64,000 bases of DNA from contig DASTBU010000054.1 in assembly GCA_035711845.1 (NCBI GenBank), positions 17,818 through 81,817 on the forward strand. The letters are read 5' to 3'. Below, in pieces: positions 47,337 to 54,787 of this stretch; position 1 is the stretch's first letter; each line of letters begins with the position of its first letter. The notes beneath the pieces were generated by a model. The model saw only the letters and a list, made by a program, of their open reading frames with translations, did not search any database and had not been told where the DNA came from. The translations under genes were made by a program, and so were the position numbers. The DNA comes from DASTBU01 sp035711845. GTDB taxonomy: Bacteria; Acidobacteriota; Vicinamibacteria; Vicinamibacterales; 2-12-FULL-66-21.

Positions 47337-48198
47337 GACGCCGCGGCCAAGTGTCTGGCTCGTGTCACCGGTTACCCACTCCTCGGCGTCATGGTTGCAA
47401 TCGTGGGGTTCGGACGCGAGCGCTCCAGGCAGCAGGTATCTCTCTTGCTCGACGTGTCATACGCGGGACTCTGGCCGACCCGAAGCATCCGCACGCTCGG
47501 ACGAAATGCGGCCGCGTTGCCGTTTGGAGATCCGTCGATCCTGCGAGCAAGAGACTTGCCAGGTTGCCCTGCACACCGAGAGCCAACGCTCGGCCAACGG
47601 TTGGCTCTTCCGAAACACGAAAGTCTGCCTCAAGCCGTAACAAAAGTCCCGTGCGATTGACTTTCCCATGCGCCATCGGCCAGTGCTACTTGTGATCAAG
47701 TCTCTATCGCCACGCTGCGAGTGATAGTCAGGCAGTCCAGACCGGAAAGGCGGCTAGTTGTTCTGCGTCCGCTTGTTCCCTGAGATTCTAAGCCTAATCT
47801 GGCTCCGTCATAGTGAGAATCCCCCATCCTGCTCGGGGCGGATCTCCCGCCCCAGCGGTCCCGCCTCGGTAAGCACCGGAGCGCCGAGTAGCAGACCCCA
47901 GCCGCGCGGGGAGACCCGTGTGGGCCAAGCGGGGTGTCAGAGCCTCTTCGGAGGGAGCAAGTCCGCGGGCCGCACCATCACGTGAGGCTTGCCGCCTCGC
48001 CAGATTTACAACCCGAGCGTCGAACCGGTCATTTCGCGGTGAAGACCACGTCCTGTGCGCCCCGGTTCGGAGACGCCGGTGAGGAGCCGCGCGCCGTAGA
48101 ACGCGCGAGGAGCGAAGGGTCCCTGCGGGGGCAATGTCGGCCGCGCAAGCACGCGCGAGGGCATGACCGCGAGGTCCAATCACCCCAGAGGACGGGAG
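47337..48198. other. Region without a clear gene, 5' of the introns
   Basis: 862 bp. It includes a 9-bp inverted repeat (AGAGCCAAC, 47579-47587, with 47600-47608) with a 12-base loop. From about 48055 it has sequence that may be the 5' ribozyme part of the first intron (begins GTGCGCCC). No protein could be supported. Confidence 0.4.
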
Positions 48199-48477
48199 TG
48201 ACAAGGCCATCGATGATCTGGCGCGCGTGTGGAATCCGGTCCTGCGTGGCTGGATTCAGTACTACGGGCGCTTGTACAAGTCCGCGTTGTACCCGGTCTC
48301 CCGTCATTTCAACGACCTTCTGGTCCGTTGGGCCATGCGGAAATACAAGGGCTCCGACGGCATCGTCGACGCGCCGCGCATTGGCTCGTTGATGTCGCCG
48401 GTCGAAAGCCGAGGCTGTTTGCCCATTGGTGTCTCTTGGGCCTACGGCCAGGCGGCCGGATGTTGGGAGCCGTATGA
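48199..48477 (+). pseudogene. Group II intron reverse transcriptase/maturase C-terminal fragment (first intron)
   Basis: Reads VWNPVLRGWIQYYGRLYKSA then RWAMRKYKG, the maturase-specific domain of group II intron proteins. A frame change near 48345 is needed to continue RKPRLFAHWCLLGLRP to the stop at 48475-48477. The reverse transcriptase domain itself is missing. The stop overlaps the start of domain V, the normal arrangement in these introns. Confidence 0.7.
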
Positions 48478-48539
48478 GCGGAGACGTTCACGTACGGTTC
48501 TGCGAGCGCCTGGGGGTGCAACTCCCCCGGGCGACTCAC
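48467..48539 (+). ncRNA. Group II intron domain V and VI (first intron, 3' end)
   Basis: GAGCCGTATGAGCG pairs with CGTTCACGTACGGTT across a GAGA tetraloop, giving the standard domain V with its two-base bulge. The following stem around TGGGGGTGCAACTCCCCC is a likely domain VI. The intron should end near 48539 (CTCAC). Confidence 0.75.
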
Positions 48540-49088
48540 CTCGTGGTCATGTGTGACACGAAAGTGGCGTGCGAGCGGGCCGAGCAGCGCGTGCGCGAGA
48601 TTCTCGCGCGGCTCGGGCTGGAGCCGCATCCGGACAAGACGAGGCGGGTCGACCTCTCGCGCGGTCGCGCGGGGTTTGACTTCCTCGGCTGTCATCTGCG
48701 CAAGCGGATGAGCGGCCGTCTGTGGGAGCGGCTACACTTTCCGGTGTACTCCCTGCAGCGGTGGCCGTCGGCTCGCGCGATGCGCCGGATGCGCCAGCGC
48801 GTGAAGGGAGCGACCCACCGCGGCGTCGGTCATCGGCCGCTGCGCGACACCATCGCGCAGCTCAACCCGGTGCTGCGCGGGTGGGGAGCGTACTTTCGCA
48901 CGGGAAACGCCGCCATCAAGTTTGGCCAGGTCGATGACTACGTCGCGTGGTGGTTGAGACGTGTGCTCCTGCAGCGCCACGGCCGCAACCTGCGACTCGG
49001 TCAGGCCGCCCAGTGGACGCCAGACTACTTCCATGCCCTCGGGCTGCATCGCCTGCGCGGGACGATTCACTACCCGGAGGCTGCGTAA
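48540..49088 (+). pseudogene. Group II intron reverse transcriptase/maturase, C-terminal half (second intron)
   Basis: About 182 codons starting LVVMCDTKVACERAEQRV, which in intact proteins follows directly after the YADD active-site motif. Then HPDKTRRVDL, GFDFLGCHLRKR, the maturase domain LNPVLRGWGAYFRTGNAAIKF and the end LRGTIHYPEAA. All of the N-terminal half, including YADD, is missing and replaced by the 3' end of another intron. The part that remains is undamaged, with no stop or frameshift, so the interruption may be fairly recent. Confidence 0.75.
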
Positions 49089-49113
49089 TGCCGCGTTTCA
49101 AATGCCCCTTAGT

Positions 49114-49148
49114 AAGCCGTGTGCGGGAAATCCGCACGCACGGTTTGA
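49114..49148 (+). ncRNA. Group II intron domain V (second intron)
   Basis: AAGCCGTGTGCGG / CCGCACGCACGGTTT pair around a GAAA tetraloop, a standard domain V, 25 bp after the stop of the second reverse transcriptase fragment. Domain VI and the intron end are not clearly defined. Confidence 0.75.
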
Positions 49149-49286
49149 ACGGGGGACGTACTCACAGACCGCACTCGCGCGATACGACAGGCAGGATCTA
49201 CCACTGGCACACGTTTGGGAGCAGCGCGGACCGCACCGGTGCCGTAAGCTTCGTGCTCACGGTGGCCGAGGCGGTCCTGAGCCTTA

Positions 49287-50153
49287 CTACCGGATCATCG
49301 CTCCGACCAGCGGGTTCAGCGTCTCAACCTGCTGTTGCGAGACGGCGACGAAAGCCGGCGACGGATCCGTCAGATTGGCAAATGCAATTGAACCGCCGTC
49401 CTGGCTCGTGCAGAACACCTGCTCAACTTCACTGACCCTTACCGTAACGATGATGTTGCCGGCAGCGCCGCGAAACCGCACCAGGAACTCGTAACCGGAC
49501 GAGGCGCTTGGCTCCAGCGTGCAGAAGTTTGCCAGACCGCTCACGTTCGCCGTGGGTATCCCCTGAGGAAATCCCGGAATACCGGAGAGAAGGGTCGGCA
49601 GCCGGACACCTGTTGATGGATCAGCAAGCGCTTCCCGATCGGTGGAGCCAAAAATGATCGCGTCGATCCCCGGCCCTCCGACAAACGCCTCGCTTCCATC
49701 GCCGGGAGCCCAGAGATTCACGTCGTTCCCCGGCCCTCCAAACATGATGTCGCTGTTGGGCGGGCCGCCGGGCGCCGCTCCACCGTCCGGTCCGCCCAGG
49801 ATGATGTCTTCACCTTGACCACCGTCCATGACGTCGTTCCCGTTGAGCCCGAACATCACGTCGTTGCCCTGCCCGCCCTCGAGAATGTCGGTGCGGTTGA
49901 GCGACTGGTTCGCGGCGGCGCCAGCCTGAATCGTCGCGTTCGCCTGATTATCGTCGTCCAGGCCGATGAGGAGTTGAGGTCCCCTGCCACCTTCGACGAG
50001 TGCCGCCTGAGTCGGGTAGGTTGCGCCCAGGAGCACGGCTAGAAACGCCGCCGACATGCCGCCAGCCAGCATCGTTCGGCCCGGGTGGGAGGTTGATTGC
50101 CAGTTACTCGCTTGTTGAATCTGTTTGCTGAACTCCATGAGGCTTTTCATCAT
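49287..50153 (-). CDS. Secreted RTX-type calcium-binding repeat protein
   Basis: A 288-residue protein. The N-terminal 30 residues are hydrophilic, then a hydrophobic segment (about 31-50, ending PTQAA) serves as a long signal or anchor. Between about 75 and 165 are RTX-like nonapeptides: GGQGNDVMFGLNGNDVMDGG, then GGQGEDIILGG, SDIMFGGPGND and GGPGIDAIIFG. These coil into a calcium-binding beta-roll. The C-terminal third has no known motif. Function is unknown; possibly an extracellular adhesive or matrix protein. It lies directly beside the intron remnants. Confidence 0.75.
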   Translation of the reverse strand: MMKSLMEFSKQIQQASNWQSTSHPGRTMLAGGMSAAFLAVLLGATYPTQAALVEGGRGPQLLIGLDDDNQANATIQAGAAANQSLNRTDILEGGQGNDVMFGLNGNDVMDGGQGEDIILGGPDGGAAPGGPPNSDIMFGGPGNDVNLWAPGDGSEAFVGGPGIDAIIFGSTDREALADPSTGVRLPTLLSGIPGFPQGIPTANVSGLANFCTLEPSASSGYEFLVRFRGAAGNIIVTVRVSEVEQVFCTSQDGGSIAFANLTDPSPAFVAVSQQQVETLNPLVGAMIR

Positions 50154-50540
50154 CTTCGGTACCGTGACCTTTCGGATGCGACTCGCGGTTGCGCTGCGGA
50201 GATCGCAGACGCTTCATACCTGCACTTAATCTCCGGCCGCGCGCGAATATTCTCGGGACGGGCGGCGGCTCCCTGACACACGTTGTCGATCGCACCCTGC
50301 CATCCGGGCCAGTATGAATGCAGTCGAGCTGGCAACCGCCGACAGCCTTCGGCTTCGCAGGTCTTCTGCGGCTCCTGTTTCTCCTCCGCAGCTGGAATAT
50401 CCGGCGACGTTTACCGATTACGCGGAAGTGTGGACAGTGCGAATGACCGGCCGCCCTGCTGCGAGAGCGCTCGACAACAGCGGGCAGGACAACTTCCGGC
50501 GACAGAACCTGAAAACCCTGCCGCGGTCGGGGGAAGCGAT
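50154..50540. other. Divergent intergenic region
   Basis: 387 bp between the RTX-repeat gene and the coupled pair. Open frames are present but without conserved sequence; promoters for both directions must lie here. Nothing else seen. Confidence 0.4.
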
Positions 50541-50942
50541 TTGATATCCGATACCAGGTTGATTCGCTCAGCCACGCTCGATCGGGTGTGTGCTGTCGTG
50601 GACGACAGCGAGGGAGTGCAGTTGAGCCATCTCCCGCCGTTCACGACCCTGCGCGTCCGAACCATGAACTCCTTGTATCACGTGGTCATCACGCAGGGCC
50701 CGGAGGTCTACGTCCAGGGGGGCGCCTTCTTTCCCGATCTGACCCCCGCCTATCTCGAGGGAGCCAGCGTCGGAGGAAGCTGCATCAGGGTCGGCTGGAT
50801 TGGTCTCGGATTGTTGTTGGAGATCCACTCGGGAGGCCGGCGCACCATCACCTCTCCGGTGTGCGCTATCAGCATCGAGCAGGCGGCGCGCCCGGTGGTG
50901 CACGAGTCGAGGAATTGGACCACATCGTGTCCACGAGTATGA
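50541..50942 (+). CDS. Conserved hypothetical protein, VQGG motif
   Basis: About 133 residues if translation begins at TTG 50541 (GGGGGA is 6 bp upstream); the start is uncertain and the frame is open further upstream. The C-terminal 90 residues are conserved-looking: TLRVRTMNSLYHVVI, VQGGAFFPDLTPAYL, GASVGGSCIRVGWIG and RRTITSPVCAI. This is a small beta-type domain I have met as hypothetical in Acidobacteriota. The stop overlaps the next gene's ATG by 4 bp. Function unknown. Confidence 0.6.
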   Translation: MISDTRLIRSATLDRVCAVVDDSEGVQLSHLPPFTTLRVRTMNSLYHVVITQGPEVYVQGGAFFPDLTPAYLEGASVGGSCIRVGWIGLGLLLEIHSGGRRTITSPVCAISIEQAARPVVHESRNWTTSCPRV

Positions 50943-51676
50943 GCAGCACCGTTTCCGCGTTCTCAGTCGCCCGCCACCGAACGATGTGTCGCTTCGCTCT
51001 CATCCTCGCTGCCGCCGGCGCTTGCACGACGCCCGCCAACCTCACGGCGGCGGATAGTCCCCGGACCACCATCACAGTTCGTGTCTATCAGATCGCCGGC
51101 GTTCCGCACGCGCTCGAGCATCGGGCACTCGCCGAAGCCGAGGCCGTTCTGCAGTCTGCGCTCGTGGACGTGAGCTGGCAAGAGTGCACCGGGCCGAATC
51201 CGTCGGCTGCTTGTCATGTGCCCCGTGGCCCATCCGAGCTCCTCTTGATCGTGCGGGAGGGAGCTGATTGCCAGGCAGCGTCAGCCCCGCTCGGCGAGGC
51301 GTTCCTCGTTCCTGGCGCGAGCGACGGGCTTGCGACCGTGTACTTCAGTTGCGTCGCGCAGCTGGCGGCCAGAGCAAAAACAGATGTCGCGGTGCTGCTC
51401 GGCCGCGTGGCGGCACACGAACTGGGGCATCTGATGATTGGCACCCCGACGCACTCGCACCATGGCGTGATGCGCCCGTTCTGGGGGCCCGACGAGTTGC
51501 GACGAAATCGTGCGGCCGACTGGGCGTTCACGGCGAAGGATGTGGCGGCGATGCGCGAGCCGAGGTTGGAACATCGGACGGAAGGTGTCGGCTCGGCTAC
51601 TGCCTGTCAGATAACGGGCGCAACGCAGGGAGCCGCCGACAAATCGCCCGCACGGTTGGACGGTTCACCGCGGTGA
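50939..51676 (+). CDS. Putative secreted zincin metalloprotease (HELGH motif)
   Basis: A 245-residue secreted protein. ATG 50939 overlaps the previous stop (ATGA). A hydrophobic N-terminal segment at about 18-30 is likely a signal peptide. The zinc-protease motif HELGH is followed by LMIGTPTHSHHGVM, in which the spaced HSHHG may supply the third ligand and the methionine a Met-turn. Before it is the stretch LLGRVAAHELGHL. Two or more cysteine pairs precede this. The pattern recalls a common small Acidobacteriota family. Substrate unknown. Confidence 0.7.
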   Translation: MSSTVSAFSVARHRTMCRFALILAAAGACTTPANLTAADSPRTTITVRVYQIAGVPHALEHRALAEAEAVLQSALVDVSWQECTGPNPSAACHVPRGPSELLLIVREGADCQAASAPLGEAFLVPGASDGLATVYFSCVAQLAARAKTDVAVLLGRVAAHELGHLMIGTPTHSHHGVMRPFWGPDELRRNRAADWAFTAKDVAAMREPRLEHRTEGVGSATACQITGATQGAADKSPARLDGSPR

Positions 51677-51950
51677 GCTCGAGGCTTCTGGCTGCCCTCC
51701 CGTAGACGCTTCACGAACAAAACGCATCGCTGGTCGCCGATGTCGTGTCATCGGGTCGCCTCGCCATTCAATCACCCTGCGCCCGCACGAACCCTGCGAG
51801 GTTTTCGTCACGCGGGAATATTCGGGACACCCGGAGATTAGGAAGAGTGGGCGTCGGCACAACCGGTGGTGCACTAGTCGCTGAGAGCGCCCATGTCGGA
51901 CGCGCCGTGACCTCAGTCGCGTAAACGCGGATTGGAGAAAGCCATAGCTC

Positions 51951-52832
51951 ATGTTCGTAATCACACATCGTTCGCTCGTCTTCGCGGCCACCGCACTCTT
52001 CACGGTGGTGACGTCGGTTGCCGCCGCACAGGAGGTGAAGCCGCCCGCGGACCCGTCGCGAAGCCAACCCTCGAGCCGGTCGGACGCGACGGCCGGCGAT
52101 GACGACGATACGGAGCTGGTGCTCGCCGAGCCGGACTTCCGCGTTCTCAACCTGCCGTCCACGCTGAGGCTCCCGCGCCACGGATCGAGCTTCCAGCTCA
52201 CACACCGGTTCAACGGCAACCTTCGGAGTGGCAGCTTCAGCGAAAATGCCAGCAATCTGTTCGGGCTCGATTTAGGCGCAGCGGTCGGATTCGAGTACCG
52301 GTTCGGCATCGCGCGACACCTGCAAGGCGTTGTCTATCGCACGGCAATCGACAAGACCTTCCAGTTCTACGGGAAGTACGACGCCGTGCGGCAGAAAGAC
52401 TCGGTTCCCGTGTCGCTCTCGGCACTCATCTCCGTGGAAGGTACAGACAACTTCCAGGAACACTATTCGCCCGCGTTGGGCGCGGCCGTTTCGCGTATGG
52501 TCGCCGACCGGCTCGCGGTCTATGCCACGCCGGTCTGGGTTCACAACACGGCCGCGAGCCTGGACCTCGATCGCGACACCTTCTTCGTGGGCATCGGCGG
52601 CCGCGTGCGCGTGAGCTCCACGGTGTACCTCGTCGGAGAAGTGGTCCCCCGCGCCAGCGGGTACCGTCCCAACAAGGCCGCCTACGGGTTCGCCATCGAA
52701 AAGCGAGCCGGCGGTCATCTGTTTCAAATCAATGTCAACAACGGCCAGGGGACGACGTTCGGACAGATCGCGCGTGGCGGGATCCCGGACACTCTCTATC
52801 TCGGCTTCAACCTCACCCGGAAGTTCTTCTGA
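51951..52832 (+). CDS. DUF5777 family beta-barrel protein
   Basis: A 293-residue secreted protein: signal peptide about 1-26 (ends SVAAAQ), a proline- and aspartate-rich linker, then a beta-barrel-like body with alternating strands (FQLTHRFNGNLRSG, LGAAVGFEYRFGIARHLQGVVYR) and a phenylalanine C-terminus (GFNLTRKFF). The sequence fits the DUF5777 outer-membrane-barrel family, often beside cytochrome or CHRD genes in this kind of genome. It begins a four-gene run of secreted proteins. Function unknown. Confidence 0.8.
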   Translation: MFVITHRSLVFAATALFTVVTSVAAAQEVKPPADPSRSQPSSRSDATAGDDDDTELVLAEPDFRVLNLPSTLRLPRHGSSFQLTHRFNGNLRSGSFSENASNLFGLDLGAAVGFEYRFGIARHLQGVVYRTAIDKTFQFYGKYDAVRQKDSVPVSLSALISVEGTDNFQEHYSPALGAAVSRMVADRLAVYATPVWVHNTAASLDLDRDTFFVGIGGRVRVSSTVYLVGEVVPRASGYRPNKAAYGFAIEKRAGGHLFQINVNNGQGTTFGQIARGGIPDTLYLGFNLTRKFF

Positions 52833-52855
52833 TCGAAATCAGGAAGGCAAACAGC

Positions 52856-53377
52856 ATGAATCGACTTTCACTCCTCGTCCTCGGCCTGGGTGTCCTCGCG
52901 GCCGGCTGCGGCAGCTCGTCCCCCACCGAACCGTCACAGGGGACCACAACCTCCACTACCTTCACGGCATCACTCTCGCCTGCCAACGAGGTGCCCGCCA
53001 TCACCAATGCCGACGCGAGCGGCAGTGGCACGGCCACGATCGTCCTGACGGTCACACGGGACGCGTCCGGCACCATCACGTCCGCGACAGCGAATTTTCA
53101 GATCAACGTCAGTGGATTTGCGGCCGGGACCAGCGTGACCGACGCTCATATCCACAATGGGGCGGCGGGCAGCAATGCCGGGGTCTACGTCAATACCACG
53201 CTCGCATCGGGGGATCTGGCGCTCACCAACGGAAATGGCTCGGTTGCCAAAAACGGAATCAATGTGCCGGCAGACAGGGCCGCTGCGATCCTCGGCAACC
53301 CCACGGGACACTACTTCAACGTTCACACGGCGCTCAATCCGGGTGGTGCCATACGCGGTCAGCTCACGGGGGCGTAA
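52856..53377 (+). CDS. CHRD domain lipoprotein
   Basis: A 173-residue lipoprotein: MNRLSLLVLGLGVLAAGCGS gives a lipobox ending at Cys18. A threonine-rich linker and a CHRD domain follow (about 33-172), recognisable by FTASLSPANEVPAITNADASG, DAHIHNGAAGSNAGV and NPGGAIRGQLTG. AGGAAGG precedes the ATG. CHRD domains occur in extracellular proteins of bacteria and in chordin. It lies in a run with the DUF5777 and CuA genes; the next gene starts immediately at its stop. Confidence 0.88.
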   Translation: MNRLSLLVLGLGVLAAGCGSSSPTEPSQGTTTSTTFTASLSPANEVPAITNADASGSGTATIVLTVTRDASGTITSATANFQINVSGFAAGTSVTDAHIHNGAAGSNAGVYVNTTLASGDLALTNGNGSVAKNGINVPADRAAAILGNPTGHYFNVHTALNPGGAIRGQLTGA

Positions 53378-53752
53378 GTGAAGCGAAACCTGATCATGCT
53401 TCTGCTGGCCCTCAGCACGTCGGCGGCAGGGGCGTGGACACGACACGTCAAGAGCGGCGGGGACGTCAAGACGATCGACGTCACCGCATCCAAGTTCCAG
53501 TTCGAACCCGCGACCATTTCGGTTGCGCAGGGGGATACCGTCCGGCTCCGCCTCCACTCAGCCGACCGGTCGCACGCCTTCGCGATCAAGGCGTTCCGCG
53601 TGAAGACGCTGATCCCCAAGGGCGGCGAGACTGTCGCCGTGGAGTTCGTCGCCGACCAGGCAGGTACGTTTGCCTTCACGTGCGCCGAGTACTGCGGCAC
53701 CGGCCATTCCGGGATGAAGGGCAGCCTGGTCGTCGTCGCCAGCGAGAAATGA
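53378..53752 (+). CDS. Secreted CuA-type cupredoxin domain protein
   Basis: A 124-residue protein, GTG start directly after the preceding stop. A signal peptide (about 1-19) is followed by a cupredoxin with the binuclear CuA motif CAEYCGTGHSGM near residues 102-113 and the upstream ligand His in SHAFAIKAF. Such sites occur in cytochrome c oxidase subunit II, but here no transmembrane helices are attached. It may be a periplasmic electron carrier or a copper carrier. It is coupled to the following mini-gene and cytochrome c. Confidence 0.88.
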   Translation: MKRNLIMLLLALSTSAAGAWTRHVKSGGDVKTIDVTASKFQFEPATISVAQGDTVRLRLHSADRSHAFAIKAFRVKTLIPKGGETVAVEFVADQAGTFAFTCAEYCGTGHSGMKGSLVVVASEK

Positions 53753-53835
53753 TGGCCACGACGTGGCTGCCTCTCCTCGCCGTCGTTCTCCTTTCTCGCG
53801 TCGGTCCGTCCCGGGGCGCTCCAAGGTCCCTTTGA
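53752..53835 (+). CDS. Possible 27-residue hydrophobic small protein
   Basis: ATG 53752 starts at the last base of the cupredoxin stop codon, and the frame ends at a TGA overlapping the TTG start of the cytochrome c. It encodes a hydrophobic stretch (MATTWLPLLAVVLLSRVGPS). It may be a coupling mini-gene or an artefact; no independent evidence. Confidence 0.3.
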   Translation: MATTWLPLLAVVLLSRVGPSRGAPRSL

Positions 53836-54566
53836 AGTTGTCGAAGCGTTTCCTCGCCACGGGCCTGTGCGTCGTCGCACTGTCCGGTGTCGCAGCCGTG
53901 CGCTGGTGGCGCTCGGCCAACGTCGGCCCTGTACAACGGGGAGCCGATCTGGCCCTGTCCGAGGGATGTCTGAACTGCCACGAGGGACCCGGTGATTCCC
54001 AGCTGCTCCCCCGTCCCTTCGCGGAGCTCGACGATCTCGAACCGGCAACGCTCCGGGAGTGGATCCTCGACGGCATGCCATCGCGTGTGCGGCAGGATCC
54101 TGAGAGTCGACGGGCACTCGAGGCGGCGGCGATACGGATGCCGGCCTGGCGGGGGCGCCTCTCCGATGCCCAGACAGACGACCTCGTGGCCTACCTTCGC
54201 GCGTTGGCTGCCGCCGACGTTCCGGAGGATCCGGCGGCCCTGAAGGGACACGCAGTCGCCGAACGGCTCGGCTGCTTTCGCTGCCACGGCCCTGGTGGGC
54301 GCGGCGCGGGCAGCAATCCCGGCAGCCTCAAGGGCTACATCCCGCCGTGGGACGGCAGCGACTTCCGGGAGCTCGTCGCCGACGAGCGCGAGCTGAGGGA
54401 GTGGATCCTCGGTGGGCGCCCGCAGCGGCTCCAGGCGAACCCGTTGGCCCGCTTCTTCCTCGATCGCCAGGCGATTGGAATGCCCGCCTTCCGGGGCCAG
54501 GTCACGGAGGAGGAGCTGCGCGCGCTCGAGGCCTACATCGGCTGGCTGCGGGCGCCAGGCGGCTGA
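53832..54566 (+). CDS. Membrane-anchored diheme cytochrome c
   Basis: A 244-residue protein with two c-type haem motifs, CLNCH (about residue 45) and CFRCH (about residue 145), each in its own domain. The likely axial methionines lie in RMPAW and GMPAFRG. TTG 53832 opens a single N-terminal anchor helix (about 8-24, FLATGLCVVALSGVAAV); an upstream GTG at 53763 is possible. The duplicated layout suggests it passes electrons along a membrane surface, perhaps to or from the CuA protein two genes before it. Confidence 0.85.
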   Translation: MKLSKRFLATGLCVVALSGVAAVRWWRSANVGPVQRGADLALSEGCLNCHEGPGDSQLLPRPFAELDDLEPATLREWILDGMPSRVRQDPESRRALEAAAIRMPAWRGRLSDAQTDDLVAYLRALAAADVPEDPAALKGHAVAERLGCFRCHGPGGRGAGSNPGSLKGYIPPWDGSDFRELVADERELREWILGGRPQRLQANPLARFFLDRQAIGMPAFRGQVTEEELRALEAYIGWLRAPGG

Positions 54567-54787
54567 AGATCGTTCCTGAAACGGCTTCCGGGTTGTCGGC
54601 AGGGCGCCGGTTCTCCGGCGGTGGCCACATGTCGTTCAGGACGAAAGTGCAGATCATACGGGTCGAACCGGTGCAGATCGCACATGAAACTTGCTGAGAA
54701 TGGATTGACTTTCGCGGCAACGTACATCCACAGCCTGGCCTTTGCGGCACGTGTCTTGCGGCGCTGCTCGGCACTCGGGGGATCGCC

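Larger units (their letters stand above)
48055..49200 (+). mobile_element. Adjoining, probably nested, group II intron remnants
   Basis: Two reverse transcriptase C-terminal parts, each followed by its own domain V hairpin (48467-48501 and 49114-49148), lie in tandem on the plus strand. The end of the first intron joins the second reverse transcriptase exactly at a codon border after the expected YADD position. The simplest reading is one intron inserted in the catalytic site of another, later shortened. Ends are approximate. Confidence 0.7.

Noticed and set aside
47579..47608. 9-bp inverted repeat as a terminator or integron attachment site
   Set aside because: It has no T run and lacks the core sites of attC elements.
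54629..54697. 22-codon frame ending in cysteine before the radical SAM gene, as a second precursor
   Set aside because: No ribosome binding site or leader pattern; it lies in what is probably the promoter region.
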